The translations under genes and the position numbers were made by a program. Source: Bradyrhizobium hipponense (GTDB lineage Bacteria; Pseudomonadota; Alphaproteobacteria; Rhizobiales; Xanthobacteraceae). From it: DNA of 64,000 nt. The DNA is taken from the NCBI RefSeq assembly GCF_008123965.1, contig NZ_VSTH01000023.1, forward strand, positions 1-64,000, read 5' to 3'. This document shows positions 51,545 through 60,256 of this stretch, in pieces. Position 1 is the stretch's first letter. Each line of letters begins with the position of its first letter. The notes beneath the pieces were generated by a model. That model saw only the letters and a list, made by a program, of their open reading frames with translations, searched no databases and was not told where the DNA came from.

Positions 51545-52906
51545 TCAGGCCACCTTGAAGTCGTTCCAGCGCTTGTTCATGTAGGCGGCCTCGTCCATCA
51601 GCGTGTTCCAGCACGAGATGTTCTTGACGCGGTCAAGGAACGAGCCGCCGTCGCGCTTGGTGCCGGTCTTCTCCATCGGCACGCCGTAGGGATCGTTGAC
51701 GACTTCCGGCGCCGGCTGGCCCTCGTACCAGAACGCCCATTCGGCAGGCGTCAGGAATTTCTTCGCGGTCGACGGCACCGGGCTGTAGTAGCCGTAGCGC
51801 GCGACGAAGCCGCCCTGCCAGCCCGACAGATACCAGTTGAGATATTCGTAGGCAGCGTCGAGCTTCTTGCCGGAGAGGTGCTTCATCAGCCCCATGCCGT
51901 TGCACCAGCCGCGATAGCCTTCCTTGCCGTTCTTGACGTTGACCGGCGCGTAGACGCAAGGGATCTCCTTGACCCGGACGGCGGCAACCGCCGGCGACCA
52001 CATCGACTGGATGACGACCTCGCCCGCCGCCATCAGCTGCACCGACTGGTCGAAGGTGGTCCAGGTCGCACGGAACTGGCCCTGCTTCTTCAGCTCGATC
52101 AGCTTGTTGCAGGTGAAGTCGATCTCCTCCTTGGTCATGTTGCCCTTGTTGCCGTACTTGATCAGTCCGGCGCTTTCGAAGCAAAGCGCGGCATCCATGA
52201 TGCCGATCGCAGGCACGTCGAGGATCGCGGCCTTGCCCTTGAATTTCGGATCAATCAGATCTTTCCATTCCGTGACTTCATGGCCGACGAGGTCGGGGCG
52301 ATAGCCGATGGAGTCGGCGTTGTAGACTTGCGGCAGGAAGGTCGCCCATTCGGTGACGCCGTCGTTGAGGTCGGCCGAGTCGGGCTTTGCGATATACATG
52401 GCCTCGTAGGGCGAGATGCCCTGGCGCGGGATCTTGTGGCCGTCGATCTCGCCCTTGGTGAAGATCGGCAGGATGTTGTCGAACTCCTTGATCTTCTTGA
52501 CCTCGATGCCCTGGATCACGCTGCGCTTGGCGGCGAGCTTGGCCTGCCAGCCCTCGAGATCGGCGATATCGACCGTATTAGGTTGGCTTATGAAGCGGTT
52601 GATGGCGGCGGAGGTGTCGAGGTTCTGCATCGTCACCTTGAAGCCGAGGTCCTTGGCGGCCTGGTCGCCGATCGCCTTCACCACCGAATAGGAGACGCCG
52701 ACATGGCGCAGCTCGATGTCCTTGATCTCCTGCGCCCAGATGGTCGGAAATCCGCTGATCGCGTCCGATCCTGCGGCTGCGCCCGCAACTGCCGCAGCTC
52801 CCTTCAACAGCGTGCGCCGGCTCAGCTTTTTCCTCGACCCGACGTCCGCCTTGGCCCCCGTCCCCACCGGATCGGAAGTGGACGTCCCCTTAACCTTGTC
52901 AGACAT
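51545..52906 (-). CDS. ABC transporter substrate-binding protein with Tat signal (PotD-like)
   Basis: A 453-residue extracellular solute-binding protein of the spermidine/putrescine type. The N-terminus contains a twin-arginine motif (KKLSRRTLLKG) and an Ala-rich hydrophobic stretch, so it is exported folded through Tat. The mature part has the two-lobe layout with IELRHVGVSYSVVKAIGDQA, YNADSIGYRPD and YEYLNWYLSGWQGGFVARYG. It is the first gene of the eight-gene transporter/hydroxylase/amidase operon. Confidence 0.92.
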   Translation of the reverse strand: MSDKVKGTSTSDPVGTGAKADVGSRKKLSRRTLLKGAAAVAGAAAGSDAISGFPTIWAQEIKDIELRHVGVSYSVVKAIGDQAAKDLGFKVTMQNLDTSAAINRFISQPNTVDIADLEGWQAKLAAKRSVIQGIEVKKIKEFDNILPIFTKGEIDGHKIPRQGISPYEAMYIAKPDSADLNDGVTEWATFLPQVYNADSIGYRPDLVGHEVTEWKDLIDPKFKGKAAILDVPAIGIMDAALCFESAGLIKYGNKGNMTKEEIDFTCNKLIELKKQGQFRATWTTFDQSVQLMAAGEVVIQSMWSPAVAAVRVKEIPCVYAPVNVKNGKEGYRGWCNGMGLMKHLSGKKLDAAYEYLNWYLSGWQGGFVARYGYYSPVPSTAKKFLTPAEWAFWYEGQPAPEVVNDPYGVPMEKTGTKRDGGSFLDRVKNISCWNTLMDEAAYMNKRWNDFKVA

Positions 52907-53060
52907 GGCAACCCTCGTTGGCTACGATGAACGCTGCGCACCGGTCGCCATTGACCGGCTGCGGATGTGATCAGTTGCGGGCGAGGCTATGGGCGGGATC
53001 TTGCGAAGTAAAATTGGAAGTAGAAATTCGCCATATAAACGGAGCTAATGGTTCGGGTCG

Positions 53061-54644
53061 GTGCATTTGGATTTGGCACGGCGCATAAGAAGGCATCAGG
53101 ACGTGCATACAAGGCGGCGAAATCAACGAGGCGGGTCGCTTCGCGTAGCGCCTGTGACAGGGCTTGCACTGCTCGTTGCCGCGACGTCGTGCGCGGCGCG
53201 TGCCAGCGAATTGGCGATCGCACCCGCGGATTTGAAAGCGATCGGCACGATCGACCCGCGCTTTCAGTCGTACAACATCGAGATGGTCGAGGTAACGGGC
53301 GGCCGATTCTGGAAACCGTATCCACGCACGACACGCGCGCTTGATCAGCACGATCGTTACAGCGACAGACCTCCGATCGATCTCGCCAACGATCGTCTGC
53401 GCAGGCTCGCTGCAGCTCTGTCGCCGGCGTATCTGCGCGTGAGCGGGACCTGGGCCAATGCGACGTTCTTCGCCGACACCGAACCCGCACCGGCCACGCC
53501 GCCACTGGGATTCAACACGGTGCTGAATCGTGCGCAGTGGCGCGGCGTGATCGACTTTGCGCGCGCGGTCGATGCGGAGATCGTCACCTCCTTTGCGGTC
53601 AGCGCCGGCAGCCGCGCTGCGGATGGCGCGTGGAGGCCGGATCAGGCGCAACATCTTGTCGATGACACGCGATCGCAGGGCAGCCGGATCGCCGCAGCCG
53701 AACTCATGAACGAGCCGACGCTGGCAGCGGCGAATGGTGCGCCGCCCGGATATGATGCAAAGGCCTATGGCCGCGATTTCAGAATATTTCGCGAGTGGAT
53801 GCAGCGCGCCGCGCCCGAGACGCTGATCGTTGGCCCCGGTTCGGTCGGCGACTCCGCCGCGCCGTCCGTACCGGGCATTCGCACGCACGATCTGCTCGCG
53901 GCGTCAGGCGAAGGCATCGACCGCTTCTCCTACCATCATTACAACACGGTCTCGCCGCGCTGCGGCGGAAGCGATGAGCCGGCGCAGGCGCTCTCGGAAG
54001 AATGGCTCGCCCGCACCGATGCCGCGCTCTCGGTCTATCGCGGCTTGCGCGATCAATTCGCGCCGGGAAAGCCGATCTGGCTGACCGAAACCGCCGATGC
54101 CGCCTGCGGCGGCAACCGCTGGGACAAGACCTTTCTCGACACATTCCGCTATCTCGACCAGCTCGGACGGCTGGCAAAGGCCGGCGTTCAGGTGGTGATG
54201 CACAACACGCTGGCCGCGAGCGATTACGGCCTGCTCGACGAGGGCACGTTCCATCCGCGCCCCAATTATTGGGGGGCGCTGCTCTGGCATCAGCTGATGG
54301 GAACGACCGTGCTCGATGCAAGCGCGGCGACGGCGCCTGGCCTCCACGTCTACGCACACTGCCATCCGTCGACGCCCGGCGCCGTGACGGTGCTCGCGAT
54401 CAATATCTCGCGGAACGCATTCCGCACGATCGTGCTGTCGCTTCCGTCCGAGCGCTACACCTTGCGGGCCGCAAAGCTGCAAAGCGCGATAGTGCAATTG
54501 AATGGCTCGACGCTCGCACTCGCCGACGGGAATGAACTGCCGCGCCTTTCCGGGCACGCAACGGCGGCTGGCCCGATCCGGCTCGCGCCGGCAACGATCA
54601 CTTTCCTCACCATCCCGGGCGCCGCGAACCACGCGTGCCGATGA
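53061..54644 (+). CDS. Secreted GH79/heparanase-like glycoside hydrolase
   Basis: A protein of up to 527 residues resembling GH79 (heparanase, beta-glucuronidase) clan-A hydrolases. The acid/base is E218 in ELMNEPTLA and the nucleophile E343 in IWLTETADAACGG; other family-like segments are LRVSGTWANATFF and NYWGALLWHQLMGTTVL. A signal-peptide-like stretch (PVTGLALLVAATSCAARA) lies at 31-48. The GTG at 53061 is a poor start; a GTG near 53103 would place the signal at the N-terminus. It converges on an MFS gene with no obvious partners. Confidence 0.72.
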   Translation: MHLDLARRIRRHQDVHTRRRNQRGGSLRVAPVTGLALLVAATSCAARASELAIAPADLKAIGTIDPRFQSYNIEMVEVTGGRFWKPYPRTTRALDQHDRYSDRPPIDLANDRLRRLAAALSPAYLRVSGTWANATFFADTEPAPATPPLGFNTVLNRAQWRGVIDFARAVDAEIVTSFAVSAGSRAADGAWRPDQAQHLVDDTRSQGSRIAAAELMNEPTLAAANGAPPGYDAKAYGRDFRIFREWMQRAAPETLIVGPGSVGDSAAPSVPGIRTHDLLAASGEGIDRFSYHHYNTVSPRCGGSDEPAQALSEEWLARTDAALSVYRGLRDQFAPGKPIWLTETADAACGGNRWDKTFLDTFRYLDQLGRLAKAGVQVVMHNTLAASDYGLLDEGTFHPRPNYWGALLWHQLMGTTVLDASAATAPGLHVYAHCHPSTPGAVTVLAINISRNAFRTIVLSLPSERYTLRAAKLQSAIVQLNGSTLALADGNELPRLSGHATAAGPIRLAPATITFLTIPGAANHACR

Positions 54645-54650
54645 CGGGGC

Positions 54651-55952
54651 TCACGATCTGAGCGAATCCCGCGCGGTCTCCGGCGCCATCAGCGTTGCGA
54701 TGAGCGTGATCACCGAGAGCCCGACGATGTAGAGCGATACTGGCCAGTAGGAGCCGGCCCATGCAAGCAGCGCCGCGGCGATCAGCGGCGAAAAACCGCC
54801 ACTGAGCGCGGCGGCGACATTGGCGCCGAGCGAAGCGCCGCTATAGCGCACCTGGGTGCGGAACAGTTCCGGCATGAAGGCGGCCTTCGGCCCGAACAGC
54901 ATTGCATGCGTCAACGTCATCGTGACGACGAGAGCAAGCGTGATCAGCGCCGGCTCCCTGGTGTCGAGGAACCAGAACAACGGAAACGCCAGCGCCACCG
55001 AGAACACACCGCCGGCAAGATACAGCGCCTTGCGGCCAAAAATGTCCGACAGCCAGCCGGCCAGCGGCAGGGTCGCGAACTCGACGACCGCAGCGCAGAC
55101 GACCGCATCCAGAATTACTTGGCGCGGAAGGCCGAGTTTTGTGGTGGCGTAGACCACGGTGAAGACGGTGAGAAGATAAGCGAGCCCGACTTCAGAAACC
55201 GTGATGCCGATCGCGAGCAGAAAACTGCGCCAGTCCCGACGCAGCACCTCGAGTACCGGCTGCGCCAGCACCTCCTTGCGCTCGACCACTTCCTTGAAGT
55301 GCGGCGTTTCCGCGAGTTTGAGCCGCACAATGAAGCCGACGCCGACGAGCAGAATGCTGATCAGGAACGGCACGCGCCAGCCCCAGCTCAGGAACTCCGC
55401 CTCCGGCAATTTCGTCATCAGGCCGAAGATGCCGGTGGAGGCGGCGACGCCGACCGGAAAGCCGATCTGCACCAGGCTGCCGTAGAAGCCGCGGCGGTTG
55501 CCGGCGTGCTCGACCACCATCACCACGGCGCCGCTCCATTCGCCCCCGAGCCCGATGCCCTGGATGAAGCGAAGCATGACGAGGAAGATCGGCGCCCAGA
55601 CGCCGATCTGGCTGTAGGTCGGCAGGCAGCCGATCAGGAAGGTGCCGAGCCCCATCGCGATCATGGTCGCAACCAGCATCTTCTTGCGCCCGAGCCGGTC
55701 GCCATAGTGCCCGATGATGGCGCCGCCGATCGGCCGCGCGACGAAGCCGACCGCATAGGTCGAGAACGCCGCCAGCGTGCCGACGAAGGGATCGAAGCTC
55801 GGAAAGAACAGCTTGTTGAACACCAGGGCTGCCGCGGTGCCGTAGATCAGAAAGTCGTACCACTCGATCGCGGTCCCGAGCGCACTCGCCCACACCACAT
55901 GCGCCGTCGTCGATCTCTCCGCCGCGCCGGAGACCCCCGTTGCTGTCGTCAT
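54651..55952 (-). CDS. MHS-family MFS transporter
   Basis: A major facilitator of about 433 residues (ATG at 55952) in the metabolite:H+ symporter group. It begins with WASALGTAIEWYDFLIYGTA and has the loop 2-3 motif GHYGDRLGRKKMLV and 12 membrane segments. Relatives move shikimate, alpha-ketoglutarate, citrate or betaine. It converges on the hydrolase gene and is not in an operon with its neighbours, so the substrate is open. Confidence 0.92.
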   Translation of the reverse strand: MTTATGVSGAAERSTTAHVVWASALGTAIEWYDFLIYGTAAALVFNKLFFPSFDPFVGTLAAFSTYAVGFVARPIGGAIIGHYGDRLGRKKMLVATMIAMGLGTFLIGCLPTYSQIGVWAPIFLVMLRFIQGIGLGGEWSGAVVMVVEHAGNRRGFYGSLVQIGFPVGVAASTGIFGLMTKLPEAEFLSWGWRVPFLISILLVGVGFIVRLKLAETPHFKEVVERKEVLAQPVLEVLRRDWRSFLLAIGITVSEVGLAYLLTVFTVVYATTKLGLPRQVILDAVVCAAVVEFATLPLAGWLSDIFGRKALYLAGGVFSVALAFPLFWFLDTREPALITLALVVTMTLTHAMLFGPKAAFMPELFRTQVRYSGASLGANVAAALSGGFSPLIAAALLAWAGSYWPVSLYIVGLSVITLIATLMAPETARDSLRS

Positions 55953-56060
55953 GCCACGCCCCAAGATTACCGATTGGCATCATGTCTAATCGCGATGATG
56001 GTTGCAACCTGCCCGCGTGCTTGCTTTTGCCGCGCGATTCACGGGCGGCTGCTTCGACAC

Positions 56061-56147
56061 CGTCATTGCGAGGAGCCCTTGCGACGAAGCAATCCAGACT
56101 GTCGCCGCGGAACGATTCTGGATTGCTTCGCTGCGCTCGCAATGACG
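56061..56147. repeat. Palindromic interspersed repeat, copy 2
   Basis: 87 bases with the ends cgtcattgcgaggagc and gctcgcaatgacg and the inner arms gaagcaatcca / tggattgcttc, closely matching copy 1 at 26672-26759. The central loop differs (gactgtcgccgcggaacgatt here). It is a mobile-type or REP-like dispersed element rather than a coding one. Confidence 0.9.
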
Positions 56148-56214
56148 ACGGTCGGAGTTGTCAGAGCACGCTGTGGCCCGCATTGCATCCAACAATAGGT
56201 GGCTGTGGCTATGG

Positions 56215-56234
56215 GTCCTGGCCTTTGCCAGGAC
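56215..56234. repeat. Short hairpin GTCCTGGC-CTTT-GCCAGGAC
   Basis: A perfect 8-bp stem with a 4-base loop, flanked by tatgg and gacacc. It resembles a decayed copy of the gtcccggc...gccgggac family seen at 31135-31164. Confidence 0.7.
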
Positions 56235-56258
56235 GACACCGGAACCTTTATTTCGTCA

Positions 56259-56286
56259 TTGACAAATCTATTCGCTAATATCTAAT
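56259..56286 (+). promoter_or_regulatory. Sigma-70-type promoter of the LivK/flavoprotein/IclR set
   Basis: TTGACA (56259-56264) is the exact -35 consensus; after 16 bases comes TCTAAT (56281-56286), five of six bases of the -10 consensus. It lies 56 bases before the binding-protein ATG and is the best sigma-70 match I noticed in the window. Confidence 0.6.
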
Positions 56287-56342
56287 CTCCCCGCCAACTC
56301 CATAACCAACCGCGGGATGCGGATAAACGAGAGGAAACAACG

Positions 56343-57557
56343 ATGAGAGGGCTTTTGGCCTGCGCGATGCTCGCGGCCGTAACATCGGCTGCCATGACAA
56401 CGGCTGCCACCGCGCAAGTTTCCGACGACGCGGTACGGATCGGCGTGCTGACGGATTTGTCGAGCTGGGGTCGCGACAACAGCGGGCCGGGGTCGGTCGA
56501 AGCGGCGAAGATGGCAGTGGAGGAATTCGGGCCGACCGTGCTCGGCAAGCCAATTGAGATCATCAGCGCCGATCACCAGATGAAGACCGACGTCGGCGTG
56601 CAGATCGTGCGCGGCTGGTTCGACAACGGCAAGGTCGACGCGGTCGTCGATATCCCCAATTCAGGTATCGCGATCGCCGTCCACAACATGGTGCGCGAGC
56701 GGGGCAAGATCGCGCTGCTGTCCGGCCCCGGCGCGAGCTCGCTGACCGACGAACTGTGCAGCCCGAATACGGTGCACTTTACCTACGATACTTACGCGCT
56801 GTCGAAGGTGACGGCCTCTGCCGTGGTCAAGGAAGGCGGCAAATCATGGTACTTCATCACCGCCGACTACGCCTTCGGCCAGCAGCTCGAGAAGGATGCA
56901 ACGCGCTTCATCAACGAGATGGGCGGCAAAGTGCTGGGCGGCGTGAAGCATCCGACCAACACCGCCGACTTCTCGTCCTTTGCGCTGCAGGCGCAGAGCT
57001 CGAAGGCCGACGTCGTCGCCTTCGCCAATGCCGGCCAGGACACCGATAACGCGATCAAGCAATCCGGCGAGTTCGGCCTGGTGCAGGGCGGCCAGAAGCT
57101 CGTCGGTCTGTTGATGTTCGACACCGACGTGCACGCAATCGGGCTCAAGGCTGCGCAGGGCACCTACATGACCACGGCCTCGTACTGGAACATGGACGAG
57201 GCGACCCGCGCCTGGTCGAAGAAATTCTATGAGCGCACCAAGGTGATGCCCACCATGATCCAGACCGGCGTCTATGGCGCTGTGCTGCATTATCTCAAGG
57301 GCATCAAGGCCGACGGCACCGACGATCCGACCAAGGTGATGGCCAAGATGCGCGAGCTGCCGATCGAGGATATGTTCGTCCATGGCGGCAAGTTGCGGGA
57401 GGACGGCCGCGTCATCCGCGACATGTATCTCGCCAAAGTGAAATCCCCGGCGCAGTCCAAGGAACCCTGGGACTATCTGGAGATCATCAAGACCGTGAAG
57501 GGCGAGGATGCCTTCCGCCCGGCCTCCGAGTCCAAATGTCCGCTGCTGAAGAAGTGA
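56343..57557 (+). CDS. Branched-chain amino acid-type ABC substrate-binding protein (LivK-like)
   Basis: A 404-residue periplasmic binding protein with an N-terminal signal peptide ending in ATAQ (about residue 25), then VRIGVLTDLSSWGRDNSGPGSV and the type I two-lobe fold (WYFITADYAFGQQLEKDATR, ADVVAFANAGQDTDN). GAGGAAA lies before the ATG. No permease or ATPase genes follow; the next genes encode an oxidoreductase and an IclR regulator, so it must use transport components encoded elsewhere. The ligand is unknown. Confidence 0.92.
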   Translation: MRGLLACAMLAAVTSAAMTTAATAQVSDDAVRIGVLTDLSSWGRDNSGPGSVEAAKMAVEEFGPTVLGKPIEIISADHQMKTDVGVQIVRGWFDNGKVDAVVDIPNSGIAIAVHNMVRERGKIALLSGPGASSLTDELCSPNTVHFTYDTYALSKVTASAVVKEGGKSWYFITADYAFGQQLEKDATRFINEMGGKVLGGVKHPTNTADFSSFALQAQSSKADVVAFANAGQDTDNAIKQSGEFGLVQGGQKLVGLLMFDTDVHAIGLKAAQGTYMTTASYWNMDEATRAWSKKFYERTKVMPTMIQTGVYGAVLHYLKGIKADGTDDPTKVMAKMRELPIEDMFVHGGKLREDGRVIRDMYLAKVKSPAQSKEPWDYLEIIKTVKGEDAFRPASESKCPLLKK

Positions 57558-57564
57558 GGCCCGC

Positions 57565-59298
57565 ATGACCGGCAACGAGCGCAACGCAGGCGAAACCTAC
57601 GAGTGCGATGTGCTCGTGGCCGGATCGGGCGCCTCCGGCATGTCGGCCGCGATCACCGCGCGCTATCGCGGCCTCGACGTGCTGATCGTCGAGAAGGAGC
57701 CGCGCTTCGGCGGCACCACCGCGCGTTCCGGCGGCTGGCTCTGGATCCCCGGCACCGCGCTGGCGCGGGCCTACGGCATCGAGGAGACGCCGGAGCAGGC
57801 CCGTACCTATTTGCGGCATGAGGCCGGCAACAATTTCGATGCCGCGCGCGTCGATGCGTTCTTGAGCGCCGGTCCCGAGGCGGTCGATTTTTTCACCACC
57901 AAGACGGCGCTGCGCTTCGATATGCCGCTGGTGTTTCCGGACTATCACGCCGAAGCGCCCGGCGGCGCCCAGGGCGGCCGCTCCATGGTGACGCGCCCGT
58001 TCGATGGCCGCGAGCTCGGCGACCTCATCAAGACGCTCGGCATGCCGTTGCCCGAGCTCACCGTATTCGGCATGATGTTAGGCTCCGGCAAGGAGATCAT
58101 CCATTTCATGCGCGTGACTAAGTCGGTGACTTCGGCGGCCTATGTCGCGAAACGACTGTCGCGCCATCTGATGGATGTGCTGCGCTATGGCCGCGGCATG
58201 ACGCTGACCAATGGCAATGCGCTGGCGGGCCGCCTCGCCAAATCAGCGCAGGATTTGAAGATTCCGATGTGGCTGTCCTCGCCGGTGCGCGTGCTGACGG
58301 TCGAGAGCGGCGCCGTGACCGGCGCGATCGTCACCCGCGAAGGGCGCGACGTCCGCGTCCGCGCGCGGCACGGCGTCGTGCTGGCCTGCGGCGGTTTCCC
58401 GCATGACGTGGCACGGCGCCAGAAGATGTTTCCGCATGCGCCGACCGGCTGCGAGCACTACTCGCCCGGACCAACCGGCAACACTGGCGACGGCCTGCGC
58501 CTCGCGGAAAGCGCCGGCGGCCACGTCGAGGACCGCCTGCCGAATGCGGCGGCCTGGGTACCGGTGTCGCTGACCACGCGCAAGGACGGATCAAAGGGCG
58601 TGATGCCGCATTTCATCGACCGCGCCAAACCCGGCGTGATCGCGGTGATGCGCGACGGCAGGCGCTTCGCCAACGAAGGCAATTCCTACCACGATTTCGT
58701 CCAGGCCATGGTCAAGGCCGCCAAGCCCGGCGAGGAGATCGCCGCCTTCCTCGTCTGCGACCACAAGACACTGCGGAAATATGGCCTCGGCTGCGTGCCG
58801 CCCTTCCCGATGCCGCTCGGCCATCACTTACGCACCGGCTATCTCATGCGCGGCGATACGCTGGAGGCGCTTGCGGCAAAGGCCGGCATCGATGCCAGGA
58901 CGTTCGTCGAAACTGTGGCGCAATTCAACGCCACGGCACCGCAGGGCTATGATGCCGCTTTCGGCAAAGGCTCAAAGGCCTATAACCGCTATCAGGGCGA
59001 TGCGCTGCACGGCCCGAACCCTTGCGTCGCGCCGCTGGAGAGCGGCCCGTTCTACGCCATCAAGATGGTGGTCGGCGATCTCGGCACCTATGCCGGCATC
59101 GTCACCGACGAGAACGCGCGCGCGCTCGACGCCGAAGGCCGGGTGATTCCCGGCCTCTATGCCGCCGGCAACGACATGGCGAGCATCATGGGCGGCAATT
59201 ATCCCGGCGCCGGCATCACGCTTGGGCCGGCGCTGACCTTCGGCTACATTGCCGGCCGTCATCTCGCCGACAGCGCCGCCAAGCGCGACGCGGCGTAA
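57565..59298 (+). CDS. FAD-dependent oxidoreductase (fumarate reductase/KstD-like flavoprotein)
   Basis: A 577-residue flavoprotein with the N-terminal FAD-binding motif VLVAGSGASGMSAAITARYR and then EKEPRFGGTTARSGGWLWIP. The C-terminal GNDMASIMGGNYPGAGITLG completes the FAD site as in 3-ketosteroid dehydrogenases and soluble fumarate reductases. It removes or adds hydrogen across a C-C bond; the substrate is unknown. It follows the binding-protein gene by 7 bases and precedes iclR by 19 bases. Confidence 0.9.
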   Translation: MTGNERNAGETYECDVLVAGSGASGMSAAITARYRGLDVLIVEKEPRFGGTTARSGGWLWIPGTALARAYGIEETPEQARTYLRHEAGNNFDAARVDAFLSAGPEAVDFFTTKTALRFDMPLVFPDYHAEAPGGAQGGRSMVTRPFDGRELGDLIKTLGMPLPELTVFGMMLGSGKEIIHFMRVTKSVTSAAYVAKRLSRHLMDVLRYGRGMTLTNGNALAGRLAKSAQDLKIPMWLSSPVRVLTVESGAVTGAIVTREGRDVRVRARHGVVLACGGFPHDVARRQKMFPHAPTGCEHYSPGPTGNTGDGLRLAESAGGHVEDRLPNAAAWVPVSLTTRKDGSKGVMPHFIDRAKPGVIAVMRDGRRFANEGNSYHDFVQAMVKAAKPGEEIAAFLVCDHKTLRKYGLGCVPPFPMPLGHHLRTGYLMRGDTLEALAAKAGIDARTFVETVAQFNATAPQGYDAAFGKGSKAYNRYQGDALHGPNPCVAPLESGPFYAIKMVVGDLGTYAGIVTDENARALDAEGRVIPGLYAAGNDMASIMGGNYPGAGITLGPALTFGYIAGRHLADSAAKRDAA

Positions 59299-59317
59299 CG
59301 CGGACCCCAGGAGGCGC

Positions 59318-60112
59318 ATGAAGAGAGAAAGCCGCGGCATCCAGTCGATCGAGGTCGGCGGAGAACTGCTCCGCGCGCTCGCGAGATGCGGCGAGCCGAT
59401 GATGCTGCGCGATCTCGCGCGCGAGGCTGGCATGGGCCCCGCCAAGGCGCATCCCTATCTCGCCAGCTTCTCGCGCATCGGGCTGATCGAGCAGGACGAG
59501 ATCACCGGCCGCTACGAAATCGGGGCGCTGGCGCTGGAGCTCGGCCTGATCAGCCTGCGCCGCCTCTCCGGCGTGCGCATCGCGGGACCGAAGATCGCGG
59601 CGCTCGCAAGCCAGATCGGGCACGCAGTCTCCCTCGCGGTCTGGGGCACCCATGGACCGACCGTCGTGCAGCTCGAAGAGCCGGTCCAGCCCGTCCACAT
59701 CGTGATGCGCGCCGGCTCGGTCATGGCGCTGCTGGAGACTGCGACCGGCCGCGCCTTTGCCGCCTTCCTGCCTGAGAAGACCATCAACGCCGCACTGGAA
59801 AGCGGCCTCGACCGCCACGGCGTCGGTTACAACCCGAAGCGGCCGATCAAGGGCGCGAAGCTCGCCGACATGCTCGCCGAGGTGCGCAAGCACGGTCTCG
59901 CCCGCGCGCTCGGTGATCCCCTGCCCGGCGTCAACGCGTTCTCCGCGCCGGTGTTTGACCACTCCGGCCATGTCGCCCTTGTCATCACCGCGATGGGACC
60001 GGAAGGCACGTTCGATGCGCGCTGGGACAGCCCGATCGCCCACGCCCTGCGCGATTGCGCCGGCGGCATCTCGAAGCGGCTCGGCCACGGGATGACGGTT
60101 GCAGCGGAGTGA
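59318..60112 (+). CDS. IclR-family transcriptional regulator
   Basis: A 264-residue regulator: a winged helix (about 10-70; MLRDLAREAGMGPAKAHPYL) and a GAF-like effector domain (AVSLAVWGTHGPTVVQLEEP then EPVQPVHIVMRAGSVMALL). AGGAGG is 7 bases before the ATG at 59318; a longer frame overlaps the flavoprotein gene. Probably it controls its own operon or the convergent operon next to it. Confidence 0.92.
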   Translation: MKRESRGIQSIEVGGELLRALARCGEPMMLRDLAREAGMGPAKAHPYLASFSRIGLIEQDEITGRYEIGALALELGLISLRRLSGVRIAGPKIAALASQIGHAVSLAVWGTHGPTVVQLEEPVQPVHIVMRAGSVMALLETATGRAFAAFLPEKTINAALESGLDRHGVGYNPKRPIKGAKLADMLAEVRKHGLARALGDPLPGVNAFSAPVFDHSGHVALVITAMGPEGTFDARWDSPIAHALRDCAGGISKRLGHGMTVAAE

Positions 60113-60129
60113 GAATGCCAACCCCGGCG

Positions 60130-60216
60130 TCCGTCGTCCAAGAATCGCTTCGCTCAGGCCTTGCCGATACCGCGCGCCGCACCGGTGATGGCGGCGACTT
60201 TGCCGGATAGTTTCAT
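60130..60216 (-). pseudogene. Truncated short-chain dehydrogenase (SDR) N-terminus
   Basis: A good ribosome binding site (GGAGG) and ATG at 60216 begin MKLSGKVAAITGAARGIGKA, the SDR NAD(P)-binding TGxxxGIG motif. A TGA stop follows at 60156-60154; in the same frame the next codons read AKRFLDDG, exactly what an SDR helix would carry, so the stop replaces a codon such as TGC. After about 29 codons the homology ends near the iclR stop. It is the decayed tail gene of the leftward TPP/DadA/racemase operon. Confidence 0.8.
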
Positions 60217-60256
60217 GTCTGCCTCCAGTTGCTCAAATCGCTTCGAATTGTTGCGA

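Larger units (their letters stand above)
55953..56258. other. Intergenic region with two repeat elements
   Basis: No gene is supported. It holds the second copy of the palindromic repeat (56061-56147) and a short CTTT-loop hairpin (56215-56234). Both are dispersed elements of the host genome; the promoter of the following operon comes after them. Confidence 0.75.
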
